From Corella eumyota (lineage: Eukaryota; Chordata; Ascidiacea; Phlebobranchia; Corellidae), in the NCBI GenBank assembly GCA_963082875.1, contig OY720100.1:14656591-14720590 (forward strand): a stretch of 64,000 nucleotides of DNA. The letters run 5' to 3'. Below are positions 1-12,401 of the stretch, in pieces (position 1 is the stretch's first letter; each line of letters starts with the position of its first letter). The notes under the pieces are model-generated. The model was not told the origin of the DNA. It made no database searches and saw nothing but the letters and a program-made list of their open reading frames with translations. The position numbers were made by a program, and so were the translations under genes.

Positions 1-1080
1 TCGAATTTAAAACTGATTCATTTTAATGCCAGTAGCAACAACATTCAAATTATCCCATCCTGGTTTCAGAATATGACCTCAATAAAGGAACTACAATTGC
101 ACGACAACCCATTGATGTATCCATCTTCTAGGATCCTCAAACAAGGAAGAATTCATTTTTTTAAGTCCCTTAAGATGAACACAAATCAGAACCAGAATTC
201 ACTGGAAAATTTTGAGCCACTCTCAAATATTCAAAATAAAGAATCATTTAACACAAATGTCAATTCTAGTTCATTGCCAACTTTAAATGACGATGTTCCT
301 ATTCCTAAACAAGTTTCGCCACAGAAAGTTAAAGAAAACCTTAATGAAGAAGCTAGTGAAGTGATTACTGGGCTAGATGAGATATTGGACAATGAACCAT
401 CTATAATGGCTGAAAAAATCACCAGTAAAAAGGAAAAATCACCATCAAGCAGTCCTAAGAAAACACCAACCAGTCCTAAAAAGCAGATTTCGCCTGTGAA
501 AAGAATCGAATCGATTCGAATCAAGGCCTCTTCTTTTCCTGGATATTTTCCACAAGAAAAACCAGCTGATCCGAACAGACCACATTTTCTTCAAGTTATA
601 AAACCACGTATGGCCAGTCATATTAAACACGGACCAGAGGAGTTGTCATTCACAATGAGAAGACGCACAGAGAAAATATACGAAGAGCTAGAGTTACTTG
701 AAACTCTACGAGAGAGCATTGAAACTAGCCTGAAAATGCCATTACCCAATGACCTACTACCAGCCTTAACAGACGGCGTGGTATTGTGCCATCTTGCAAA
801 TCACATCAAGGCACGGTCAATTCCTACAATCCACGTTCCGTCACCAGCAGTGCCAAAACTGACACTTGCTAAATCTCGCCGCAACGTTGACCACTTCCTG
901 GATGCTTGTGTTAAGTTAGGTGTAAATCCTAAAACAATGTGCACATCCAATGATATAATGCATGAGAGGGGGCTAGTAAGGCTTGCTGATACAGTAAAGC
1001 AACTGCTTAAAATTGGAAGCTCCTCCAGTACTAGCACAACAACGACAGCACATTCGTTACATATTGCACCTTCAAAATAA
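1..1080 (+). CDS. LRCH: LRCH-family protein, C-terminal part (leucine-rich repeats + calponin homology domain); 5' end outside window
   Basis: The frame is open from the first base, so this is the 3' part of a longer gene. It starts inside a leucine-rich repeat (FNASSNNIQIIPSWF then IKELQLHDNPL), the last LRR before a linker. A polar Ser/Pro/Lys-rich linker of about 160 residues follows, with repeated SPKK-like motifs. It ends in a single type-3 calponin homology domain (from LELLETLRESIE through GVVLCHLANHIKAR and LDACVKLGVNPKTMC to LADTVKQLLKIG). LRR, disordered linker and CH domain in that order is the LRCH arrangement; family members act at the cell cortex with DOCK-type exchange factors and actin. 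The whole visible part is one exon. Which LRCH paralogue (1-4) it matches cannot be decided; an invertebrate would usually have one. Confidence in the family is high. Confidence 0.9.
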   Translation, partial: SNLKLIHFNASSNNIQIIPSWFQNMTSIKELQLHDNPLMYPSSRILKQGRIHFFKSLKMNTNQNQNSLENFEPLSNIQNKESFNTNVNSSSLPTLNDDVPIPKQVSPQKVKENLNEEASEVITGLDEILDNEPSIMAEKITSKKEKSPSSSPKKTPTSPKKQISPVKRIESIRIKASSFPGYFPQEKPADPNRPHFLQVIKPRMASHIKHGPEELSFTMRRRTEKIYEELELLETLRESIETSLKMPLPNDLLPALTDGVVLCHLANHIKARSIPTIHVPSPAVPKLTLAKSRRNVDHFLDACVKLGVNPKTMCTSNDIMHERGLVRLADTVKQLLKIGSSSSTSTTTTAHSLHIAPSK

Positions 1081-2353
1081 AAAACTTGAAATTTTAAATA
1101 TGTATCTAACACACTGAATTGTTGTTTTCGTTATTTATTTTGCTCAATATATGTTGTATAATTGATGTTCAATATTGCACATGCATTTTGCATCTGTTAG
1201 CCCATTTTTTTCTTCATTTTAAATAGAACTAGGTTAGAAAAATGTGAATTATTAGTGCTATAGATGTTGAAATATTTAAAGTAAAAAGCACTGTATTTTA
1301 TGCAGAAACAACAACCATTTAAAATATACACTGTGTATCACTATAAGTTCTTTATATTTATTATTAAAATACCCTATATTACCCAGGTTTAAACTGTTGT
1401 GTTATGTAGCACTGCTTCACATATTGCTAACTACAGGGTAACTCAGATATATAGAAGTCTTTTTATTTTTGTGTATTTTTATTTGCTGCCTTTGTTACCA
1501 ATCATGGTGTGGTAAAAATATATGCTGTCTATATGTAGTGGGTATTGCATTTTTTTTTATTTCTTTTTTTTCTCAGCCTATTGTGCCCACAATTTTTTGT
1601 TAAATAATCAAATAAAATATACTCGGAGCTCAATTTTATTTATTTATTACCACAAGGTGATGAACGAAAGGCAGTATTTTTGATATGACCACGACTTTAA
1701 AATAAAAGGCACATGATGTTGAAAATATGCACAATTTTCACCAATAAGTTAACTACAAGTTAATTTCTTAAAATTAGTGTTTATTGTTTTTACAGTTATA
1801 TTAAATTCTTTTACGTTGTTAACATTTTGACCCAATGAAATACACAGTCTAATGATCAACATTGTGAGTTATTACATTTTTTTTGGTAACGTTTTAAAAT
1901 CATTTACTTAAGATATTTTTTAAAAGCTATTACATTATATTAAAGACGCTGCACTACAGTCAAATCAAGTTTATATATATTCAAAAGATTTTGAAGAAAA
2001 GTATAAAGTCTTTGGTTTTTACGTTAATGATATATTTTTTATTAAAATAGTTGTTTACCTACAATGTCCGGGTCCGAAATTATAAAACAAGTAAAAATGA
2101 ATGTACTCCGGAATTGCGCATATATATCTAATAAAGGGGCATTAATCACTACATTGTCTTGCGACAACTTATTATTTCCGTTCCATCTGTGTATCATTAT
2201 ATTAAACAAATGTTTTTTTACAATCAGGTCTTATGCGATTGATTTAAAACTAATAGTACTAAACGGTCTATTATTGTTCGATAGTTTTTCATTTTATTGA
2301 AGTATTGTCTATTCTCAGACTTGCAAACATAGTTTTTATTTTTAACTATCAAA
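1081..2353. other. LRCH 3' UTR and intergenic AT-rich DNA
   Basis: No gene is visible. A canonical AATAAA at 1611-1616 lies 531 bp past the LRCH stop and probably sets its 3' end. The open frame at 2064-2300 has no family resemblance and ends just before the ZP gene; it reads as chance. A pyrimidine-rich CTCAG acceptor-like site about 35 bp before the ZP start codon could serve a leader exon or spliced leader. Confidence 0.5.
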
Positions 2354-4556
2354 ATGAAGACTGTTTTTGCACTATGTTTGGTTGTAGCAGTATTTGTTAT
2401 TGGTAAGTCTTAAAATATCTGACTTTAATGCAAAATTTACAAATGTATTAGAATATTGTTATAGCCCAATTTACTTGTTGTAATTAGATTTTATACTTAG
2501 TTTTTATGTTTAGATAAGGCCAGAGGCAATGGATTTGCAACAAGAGGTAAAATGTTACTAATTTATAAAGATGTCTTAACATTAAATATAAAAATCTTAT
2601 TTATAAAAATTAAAAAGTAGTATCTTAAAAGCGAAATAAATATGTAAAATATAACAAAGTTTTAATTTTTATAAAGTTTTGTGCGAAGCTACCACTGAAC
2701 TGAGTTTTGCTATCAGCGAATTCAACTTGCCAACCACTTCCAATCACATATTTTATCTTGCCCCGCAAAAACTGTTTTCCTATCAGTTGACAAGTGGTAA
2801 CGACTTTTGCCTTCCGGAATTTATGTTTACCGAAGGGGTTAGGTTTACTTTTTCAATAGGAGATTGCTTTCCTATTATAGCCGTAAGTGTTTTCTTTATA
2901 TAAATTTATTCTTGTTGTGACTGTTAGTATGCCCACTATACAGGATGTCTTAAAATGTATACAAAATGATATTCCCATTTAAGGCGTACCTAATTTTTCT
3001 TATTCAATAAGGTTTAAATTTAAAAATTTTTGTAACAGGAGACTGCTGATAAAATAACCTATACATACACAGCATGGGCAGTTGAAAATGTCAACCAAAC
3101 TTTGCAAGTTATAAGATCTTACGACTTATGTATCAATGCTACTTGTACATACCCGAATAATGCAAATGTTTCGTCGCTCGATGTTGTACCACATGTCAGG
3201 TGAGATTTGCTATTGTTTTGAAATATTACATTTTTGGCTTAAGGAAAAATGGCAGGTTGTTAATTTTTTTTTGTTTTAGAAAATTTTCGTTCCCACAAGT
3301 TGAAGGAGACGGTGTATTTGATCTTACCTTTGGTCTTTTTTCCTTTAAAAACGACACAGTTTCCCAACCGTTTTGGCCCAACAACATTTATGTTCCAGAC
3401 TACATTTATGCTGAGATTACTGATGATATTCCCAGCGATAACTTTATACTTCAGGTATTTTAAATTAAGTTTAAACGACATAGTAAACTTTTGGTAAGTA
3501 TACTTAAAATCCACATCAAACAAGTAATATTGCTTTGGGAAAACAGGCAAAGTTAATTTTGTTTAAACTTTAATTTTTTAGGCTCAAACATGCTGGGCAA
3601 CACCTTATTCTGTTCCAACCATGAATGTTTCTTATCCAATAATAGAGGGCGGGTAAATATAATGACATTATTATCAGTTATAGTAGAAATCGCTTTTAAA
3701 CAACTGCTTTACTTGTTAGATGCGCCGTCGAGAATGCATTCGACTCAGCTGATGCAATTGAGATTCTGCTAAATTACAACCAAACAATCAGGTTCAGATT
3801 TAGATCATTTGTTTGGACCAACTTTACTGAAGAAGATCAAAAGATTTACGTCCACTGCCAAGTCGATTTTTGCGACTCTTCCACTGGCCAAGATTGCACA
3901 ACCGATGTAGGTTTTTGTCTTCGCAACACCTGATAAATTTATATCATGTTTGTTGTTACATGTGTAGAATATAATACTAACGTCAATTTTTTTAAATTGT
4001 TTTACAGAACTGCATGAAACGTAGACGTCGCCGCAGTGTGGCTGGAAAAGACAGTCACGTGATAACAGTTGGACCAATGACCATTAATACTGATTTATGC
4101 GAAAGAGTAAGTTTCATTTCTTGTAACATAACATATTCAAGAATAAAGAATTAAAAACTTGTACATATAAAACTTTGACACTGTTTAGGACAATGGCGGT
4201 TGTGAAGAATTATGTAATATGATTAACGGTGAAAAGAGATGTGCATGTCTTGGTGACCAAATTATTGGTGAAGATTTACATTCCTGTGTTGGTATGCAAT
4301 TTTTATTATTAACACTAAATTGCTCAAAATTGAGTAATATTAGACTTTAAAATGTGTAGGCCTGTAGCTTTAAAATGTGTAGGCCTTTCAAGTTGTTTAA
4401 AAAAATTAGGTTATTTTTTAATTTGTAGATGCTGTCCAATTTCAAGAAAGTTTCAGCGAAAATTGGTGGATTGAGGATGTAAACATGTTTGTTTGGTTGC
4501 TTCTTGGTATTGCAGTAATCGTCGTCTTTGCTGCATTCTACAGAAGAAAATATTAA
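2354..4556 (+). CDS. ZP-domain, EGF-like, single-pass transmembrane protein (copy 1 of an inverted pair)
   Basis: Ten exons join in frame to 403 residues: 2354-2402, 2514-2546, 2677-2882, 3039-3199, 3280-3454, 3582-3652, 3720-3906, 4008-4106, 4189-4291, 4429-4556. Order: signal peptide (MKTVFALCLVVAVFVIG); ZP-N region with paired cysteines; ZP-C region with the AQTCWATP and KIYVHCQVDFC signatures; a polybasic furin-type site (KRRRRRS); the external hydrophobic patch strand HVITVGPM; one EGF-like module (CEELCNM...CACL...CV); a C-terminal membrane segment (FVWLLLGIAVIVVFAAFY) and a short basic tail. In ZP proteins, cleavage before the hydrophobic patch releases the ectodomain for polymerisation into extracellular filaments, so this is probably an egg-coat or apical-matrix component. 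An EGF module between patch and membrane is less usual. Its paralogue at 28.9-31.6 kb (minus) has the same ten-exon plan. Exact role unknown. Confidence 0.88.
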
Positions 4557-4825
4557 ACCAAATTTTTTAGTTAAACAAATCTTTTAGCTTTGTGTAGAAT
4601 ATCATTCATTTAATTGTATTTAAAGATTTTATAATTTAAATTTTATAAGAAATGATTAAACTTATTTAAATAACCTAGTTTATTTAACATAACAAAAACT
4701 TTGTTTATTTAAATAAACAAAGAACAGTTTCATATATTTTACTGCATTTATTAACAACTAATAAAAACTTAATTTAGGTATTTGTTTAATTCATTTGCAT
4801 TGTTCATAAAATAAACTTTGAAAAT

Positions 4826-4915
4826 GTTTTGTATTATGGCTATGTGACCTGTAAATATTTTTTGTATTATGGCTATGTGACTTGTAAAAAGTATGGCTAT
4901 GTGACCTGTAAATAC
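4826..4915. repeat. Short tandem repeat downstream of ZP copy 1
   Basis: Three adjacent copies of a unit built on TATGGCTATGTGACCTGTAAA, with small length changes between copies, lie in otherwise featureless AT-rich sequence between the ZP stop and SPCS2. The rest of 4557-5256 holds no recognisable feature. Confidence 0.6.
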
Positions 4916-5256
4916 AACCCATTATACCTGGTTTTGTTTTAATATTGTAACTAAAAAACTAACAAAAATTCAGTAAATAGCTTTTTGTTATAATCTTAAA
5001 CTTTAACCAAAAGAAACAACATTGTGGCTTTTAACAACACACTTTTATTTTTGAGGATAACTTAAAAATGTTGTGTGGTGTAAAATTTTTAACTGCATAG
5101 AAAATACACGTCTCAATCAAAGTTAGCACGTTTTCGAATTAAAAAAATTGTTAATTATGTAAAATAGAAACTAATTTAAATATTTATTTTGTTTTTTGAT
5201 GTGGATTTTGTAATTAAGTGAACATTTAAATTAGAGTTATTAAAATATTATAGAAA

Positions 5257-6857
5257 ATGGAAGGAGATACTCCAATAAAAGTTGATAAATGGGATCATAA
5301 TGCCGTAAGAATTGCATTGGACGATGCTGCTAAAAAGGTATACAAATATTGAAATGATTTATTTAAGGAAATTTTCAATTTAGTTTATTTTTTAAAAGTT
5401 TAAAGATTTCGGCTGTAATACATTTACTCAAAAATTTTCATGTGTAGTTAATTATTTATTTGTGATAACTGCATAAACTGGACTGAATGGATCAAGGCAA
5501 TGCAATGAATCAATTGGTTTAAATCCTAACAAACTTGGAATTTATGTGTTCCAAGCAATCCTGTTTACGTATTTTATAGGTACCAGCCAGTCTGGAAAGT
5601 AGGGCAGTTTTCGACGAGATATCATGCGTGCAAGCGTAAAAAATGTTGTAACCGCGCGTGCACGCGTACCACTATTGTAGTGTTTTACTTAAATTTGGCT
5701 TAAAAATCCAGGGCGTCAGTATTGCGCATGCACAAATTTTTTTTAAAACCAGGCGCGCAAAACGTTAATTTCGGGCATGCATTTTTTTTACCCAAAAAAA
5801 AATTCTTGTGCATGCACGCCACCCTACTTTCCACACTGGGGTACCAGTGGTTAGCAGATTATTAAAAAATTTTAACATGCAATTTGAAAATCTTAAATGA
5901 TTTGCACTAACCCCTGTAAGATTTTAAGTCAGGGTTACATAATTTGCAAAAAGCCGAGGATTCAAAATTGTATTTATTTATTTTTTTTTTTAATTTTAGC
6001 TCATATAATAATCATATTTTCAGGCGGTTTTGGATCTTGGTTACGAGGAAAACTTTCGTTTAGTTGACAATCGATTGATTATTTGTACAACTGCTGTTTT
6101 GTTTGCGTTATTTGCTTTATTATGGGACTTTCTACATCCATTTCCAGATTCAAGACCAGTTTTAATTATTTGTGTGGTAAGATGTGGTCAGAGATTTTTT
6201 TTCTATGTTTATCTTTTCCATTTTTAATTTTAAATATTTATATATATATATATACACAGAATTTTGTTTAAAAATCATTTTTGATATGCAACACTTGCCA
6301 CACCACATGAGGTCGTGGGTTCGATCCCCACTGCTCTCATGCTGTGGGTTACTCTATGTTTGGGTTGTGCAGTTGGCCTTCCCACATCGAGGATAAAAAT
6401 ATATAAAATAAAAATTTTAATAAACTTCTTAAATTGTAACATTTTTTATTTTTTAGTGTTGTTATTTTATCCTAATGGGAGTCTTAACATTGTACGCCAA
6501 CTTTTGTGAGAAGAATATATTTCTTGTTGCACACCAAAAAGACCCAGTTGGTACCGAACCTGATATCGTCTGGACTTTATCCTCAAATTTTGCCCGGTAA
6601 AACTTCAGTTTTTTGTCGACTCAAAAATTAACTTTTTATATAATTAATTTTTAAATATTTGTTAATTGAATTTTAGATATGAAAGTGATTACCATCTAAC
6701 TATATCAGTTACTGATGGTACAGAAAATCGCTCCGCAACTTTCATTAAATGTGTTGGAGACGTTATCGACCAAAATGGAGTGCTATTATATGATATCTAT
6801 GAGCCAATGGTTAAAGAATTGCATAATTCGATCGCAACAGGCAAAAAACATAATTAA
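5257..6857 (+). CDS. SPCS2: Signal peptidase complex subunit 2 (SPC25)
   Basis: Four exons (5257-5337, 6024-6176, 6457-6596, 6677-6857) give 184 residues. The order matches SPCS2: an acidic N-terminus with [17 protein letters not shown], a first membrane hairpin segment ([19 protein letters not shown]) followed by the family motif [10 protein letters not shown], a second membrane segment ([15 protein letters not shown]), FLVAHQKDP, then a cytosolic beta-rich tail ending [21 protein letters not shown]2 is a non-catalytic subunit of the ER complex that removes signal peptides and contacts the translocon. It is about 40 residues shorter than the human protein, the difference being the low-complexity N-terminal extension. 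Intron 1 carries an hAT-like MITE and intron 2 a SINE fragment. Confidence 0.95.
5587..5839. mobile_element. hAT-like MITE, copy 1 (in SPCS2 intron 1)
   Basis: The 253-bp element has imperfect terminal inverted repeats: the left end reads CCAGTCTGGAAAGTAGGGC and the right end, reversed, CCAGTGTGGAAAGTAGGGT. It is bounded by a perfect 8-bp direct repeat GGTACCAG (5579-5586 and 5840-5847). CAGTG-type ends with an 8-bp target duplication are typical of hAT elements. The interior is CpG-containing and non-coding (GCGCGTGCACGCG, GCATGCAC), so it is non-autonomous. A relative sits at 49,048-49,255. Confidence 0.85.
6288..6406 (+). mobile_element. tRNA-derived SINE family A, internally deleted copy
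   Basis: It has the head segment with a pol III B-box-like GGTTCGATCC followed directly by the family tail (TTACTCTATGTTT ... CCCACATCGAGGATAAA). The middle ~150 bp of full copies (compare 45,767-46,037) is missing. It lies in SPCS2 intron 2. Confidence 0.8.
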
Positions 6858-7569
6858 CAATTTTTGTGTTAGGTGACAGATAAGAAAAAAAATTTACTTT
6901 ACCAAAAAACAACAAAACTAGTATTTAGGCAGTTTTAAGTAGTATGGGTGCAATATATTAGTTTAAACATAGAATATGTAATATTTTGACTAAAACTACA
7001 CAAAATTAATGTTCCTTTTTTAGCTGATCTGTTATTGTCATCATTTTTATTAAACCATTTTGTATTTTTACTGTAATTTATGCCCCTTAGATTTAAAATT
7101 AAAAAGAGACAGTTGGATACAAATATTTTTTTAAGTGTTTTTGTGTTATTGTGACATAGCTTTAAACGTGGACTTCGTGGTTTAAAATTTTTTGAGTAAA
7201 AAAATCACAGATTATGGAAATGTGGCTTGAATTTAGTAAAGATTTAAGATATTATTTCATTTATTTTTTTAATAATTAGGATTTTTAAAGGATTTTACCT
7301 TAGTTTTTTTTATAACCTTTCAACTTTTTAAAAATTATTTAAAGCATTAACATACTAAGGTTATATTTTTAAACTAAACACACTAACTGCACAACATTTT
7401 ATTTATTTTCGACATAGCTATAGATCAGAAATTAATATAACCGCGTTAAACAAAAGTTTACATATATTGTGAAAGCCAACAACACAAAATATTGGTTAAG
7501 ACAGAAATCAAATCCTTTTTTAATAATCAGATGTTTTTTTAGTAATTAATTTAATTTCAAAGGTCCATT
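6858..7569. other. Convergent 3' intergenic region, SPCS2 / TRAPPC1
   Basis: AT-rich DNA between two convergent stops, presumably both 3' UTRs. No repeat or further coding potential was seen. Confidence 0.4.
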
Positions 7570-8119
7570 TTATTCCATAGCATCAGTATAAATTGGTAAT
7601 CCACTAACAAATGAATTAAGTTTGCTTTCAAATAAAGAACTTTCTATCGGTTCATTAAGCTTTGCAATTGGGTTGCGGACGATAAATTCAACATAAATCT
7701 AAAAACAAAATAAAGAACAGTTAGCAAAAAAATTACTTTAATTTAATTATAATTTATTTTTAACTTGTTTTTTATTTTAACAACTAATTTAGCATAAAAA
7801 CAATGCTTACAGAATTATGAATTTTTTTCAATGTTTCGCGCATACTACCAACTCCTATATCTGTCATTAGAACATATTTAGTTCCAGTAGGTGATTCGTA
7901 AAAATGTAACTTGTAAGCACTGGTAGTGTAGCTTAAAAAACCTTCGGTGCTATCTTTAGGCGACATTTTTGAAACAAATGATTTTATCGAGTACAGCATC
8001 CCATACATCAGTTTGATTTCTTCGTCTTTTTTCATGCTTGACTTTTTGCGACGACACCACTCTTTGTTAAATAAGGAATTGCCATTTCGGTCGAAAATAT
8101 GCAGCATATAAATCGTCAT
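7570..8119 (-). CDS. TRAPPC1: Trafficking protein particle complex subunit 1 (Bet5 orthologue)
   Basis: Two exons (8119-7811, 7698-7570) give 145 residues, the same length as human TRAPPC1. Recognisable stretches are FDRNGNSLF, EEIKLMYGMLYSIKSFVSKMSP, TTSAYKLHFYESPTGTKYV, DIGVGSMRE and, in exon 2, VEFIVRNP with a C-terminal FVSGLPIYTDA. The protein is a longin-fold core subunit of TRAPP complexes, which act as Rab1/Ypt1 exchange factors for ER-Golgi and Golgi traffic. Its ATG lies only 94 bp after the NEDD8 stop on the same strand, and that gap contains no AG dinucleotide on the coding strand, so no splice or trans-splice acceptor can lie between the two frames. Confidence 0.95.
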
Positions 8120-8213
8120 GATTGGGATTTTAAGTAGAATTTACAATTTTTTGGAAGATGTTATTTTGAAATGGAATTTTTTTAAAAATAAGTTTTTTGG
8201 GGGAGGATAAAAA

Positions 8214-9535
<1,322 letters not shown>

Positions 9536-12401
9536 ATGTCAAGTTCGACAACTTCACTGTCGATAGTGAAAGAGTTACGAAGATTGGCTCAGAATCCGGC
9601 TCACAGAGAATATTTGTTAAGGAACGATGTCAACTCGATTTTAATTTTTGTTGATCCAGACGAACATCCAGTTGAAGTGGTAAGGTTATTTAAAAGTTTA
9701 TTATTTCTTGGTTTTTGTATGAGCAGCAGTTTTAACTTTTAAATGGTGTTTTTAAATTATTTCTATGTGTTTGAATTATTAGTGAAAATATTTATTTATT
9801 TGTTTAATTTTTTCCTGCCTCATTTTAATAGATGTTTTAAAATAATATTTGTATTTTTTTATGGTTGGAATTGAATAAATTTATTTTTGTTAACATTATT
9901 TTATGAAAATTAGGATAAAGGAGAGTTGCCATGTTCATTTTTATTAAATCTACATATATAAATAAAACCAAAATTAATTAACTTTAATGCTATTTTGTGA
10001 GTAACAATTTTATGATTTTGACAAATATTGCATGGAATTAGTTAGCTTGTTACTTTAAAATTATTTGGCAGTTGTCTCACTTTATTTACAGAAGTCAATT
10101 TTTTTTATGAAAAGCATATATTGTGTAATTGATTTAATATAGAGGTGTGTAGTAGGCGTTAATATGTAAATATTACAATATACAAACATAAAATATAGCT
10201 TTCTTAAGAATTGTTCATTATTGACATTAGACAGTACTACTTTGTTTAATACAAAAAATATTTTTTTTAAAATAAAATTGGTATTATCTATAAAATATGC
10301 AATAAAAATAGTTTTTATTATGAATAATAAAATTCTATGATTGTATTGATTTTTGGAATGCAGTATTGTTTAGTTTTTTTTAAATATCCGGTAGAGTTCA
10401 ATTTTATTTAACAAAACACTGTAGTATATAAACTAATAATTCTATTGATTTTTAAGCCATATAATTAAAAAAATTTATTGATAATGTTTACAATTTCTAA
10501 CCACATTATTTATTTTAAGGTTACCGAAGCAATAAATGCTTTACTATGCTTAGCAGAAGAAGCATGTGAAAGTCACTTGAGAAGAAGATCTATGAGAAGT
10601 ACACTGGGTCTCATGGAACTCATGAAAAAAATCGAAGACAGGTTATTTTAATTTATTTTTAGTTTTTTTAAGCATAATATTTTACAATTTTTAGTTATTT
10701 AATTGAAGTGTGTATGTATAAATTTAAATTAAATATGTTTTAGCGTTAAAGTATTATTAGTAGGCTCACTATCTTAACTTTAATTTTTTTTTAATTTTTG
10801 ATGTTAAAAAATGTATATATTTTTAAATATTTTTAGAGAGGGCTATGCGATAGATTGTAAAGCAATAGCAATAAAAATTCAACATTTATTAAATACCGGA
10901 AGAGTTACAACTATATCTTCACCAGCTGCTGGTTTGTGAAACAAATTTTTATTTCAGTTTTTAACAATATATTTTTATTTTATCGCTTGATTTTATATTT
11001 TTTATGTTTTTTTAGAAAGTGGTGTAGTAACTAGGGCAGGCGGGGCACGCGCAAAACGAAATAAAGAATCTTACAAATTTTTGGGTGGGAACAAAAAAGC
11101 AAAGATTATAACCCTACAAATTGAAGGCCTATGTGACCAGGTATATATAAACCTTCATTAAATATTCATTAACAAATTTAGGTTATATATAAAAAATAAA
11201 ACAGAATTAAAAAAAAAAAATTTTTGAAAAATTTCACAAGTTGTTTTTTTTTCATAGGAACACAGGCAGTTATGTATAGACCAACTGGTTAAAGTCAAAG
11301 GTGTCATCTCTCTTACTTTTAACATGAATTTACAGAGATGTACAATTCGCGCTAAATCGGAACTAACAGCTGAGGTTAGTTATATTTTCAATAAATTATT
11401 TTCTCTAAAATTTTGATCTAACTTATTAGTTATAAGCTGATATTAACCTATCTGACTATTTTTTATGCCAGGAGTATTTTGTTAGTTAGGCTATAAAATG
11501 TTACCCCCGATATATATTTATGGTATAGCTTTAATTATTAGATGCAAATGTACTTGCATTACTTCTTATCAATTATTTATAAATGTTACCTGCAAATTTA
11601 ATTAAAAAATCAAATTTTAAATAAACACATAACAATTTAAAAAAATAATATTTAGTAAAAAATAAGATAATTTAGTGTCAATAAATATTTAGTTTACTAA
11701 ATAAAAGTATTTTTTTAGACAAAATTAAATAAAATTGTAATTTCACAGATATTAGCTGGAGCTATAAATGCTACTAAAAGTATGGAGGCAAGCCAGGTAT
11801 TAAAAAATGAAGAAGGAGCTGAAGTTATTGTTCCATTACATAATAAACTACCTGGTATATAGAATTTTTTTTTTGAATAGCATTTTGATAGACTTTTAAT
11901 TATTAAATTAAAAAATTTGTAACTGAAACTGAGTGATAACCTGCCCTCTGGTCTTCATTTTAAGTGTTGTAATATGATCACAACTCTTACCTAAAATTTG
12001 CCTGCAATAATTTACTCATGCACCACAAATGGCAGTTTTATTTATGAATAGGCAGTTTTATTTATGAAGGCGTTTATGAATAGCTCAAAACATGTCATAA
12101 CAGCACACCCTTCCCCAATAAAAAATATAAAACCTATCATCTGAAGGTGATATGAAAAAAAAAAAAAAAAAACTGAAACTGTTACTGAAAATAAAGGTGT
12201 TTTTATTCTTGTTTGTTTTTTTACTATTTAGACACCAGTGATTCGGACCTTCCTTCTTACCTAGAAGAAGAAACTTTAGAATCTCCCCAAAAAGAGGATA
12301 AAGCAATAGCTAGAAACGATTCTGCCGGAGTATCGGGTTCATTCGGAAATTCGTGGTTTGGAAGTATGCTAAATGCAGTTAATAAAAACCTTTATTGGTG
12401 A
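9536..12401 (+). CDS. ARMC1: Armadillo repeat-containing protein 1
   Basis: Seven exons (9536-9679, 10520-10641, 10837-10931, 11016-11140, 11258-11374, 11749-11854, 12232-12401) give 292 residues. An N-terminal armadillo-like helical part (VKELRRLAQNPAHREYLL ... EAINALLCLAEEACESHL) is followed by the linker KFLGGNKKAKIITLQIEGL. Next is a heavy-metal-associated-like fold (QLVKVKGVISLTFNMNLQRCTIRAKSEL, ILAGAINATKSMEASQVLK), then an acidic LPSYLEEETLESPQKEDKA segment and the C-terminal aromatic tail NLYW, which corresponds to the FYW ending of vertebrate ARMC1. In mammals ARMC1 partitions between cytosol and mitochondria and associates with the MIB/MICOS-linked complex; the same location is inferred here. 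The ATG chosen is the first in frame after a likely leader acceptor. Identification rests on the whole-length pattern and is strong. Confidence 0.9.
11976..12055 (+). repeat. Dispersed repeat in ARMC1 intron 6 (sister at 60.6 kb)
   Basis: Sequence around TGCACCACAAATGGCAG, followed by TTTTATTTA, recurs at 60,616-60,680 in an RB1CC1 intron with the same preceding ACTCTTA...ATTTGCC context. It looks like a fragment of an unnamed interspersed element; the ends are not visible. Here the GGCAGTTTTATTTATGAA part is itself tandemly doubled. Confidence 0.5.

Noticed and set aside
2064-2300. Plus-strand frame of 78 codons upstream of ZP copy 1
   Set aside because: No domain or homologue recognised and no supporting splice structure.
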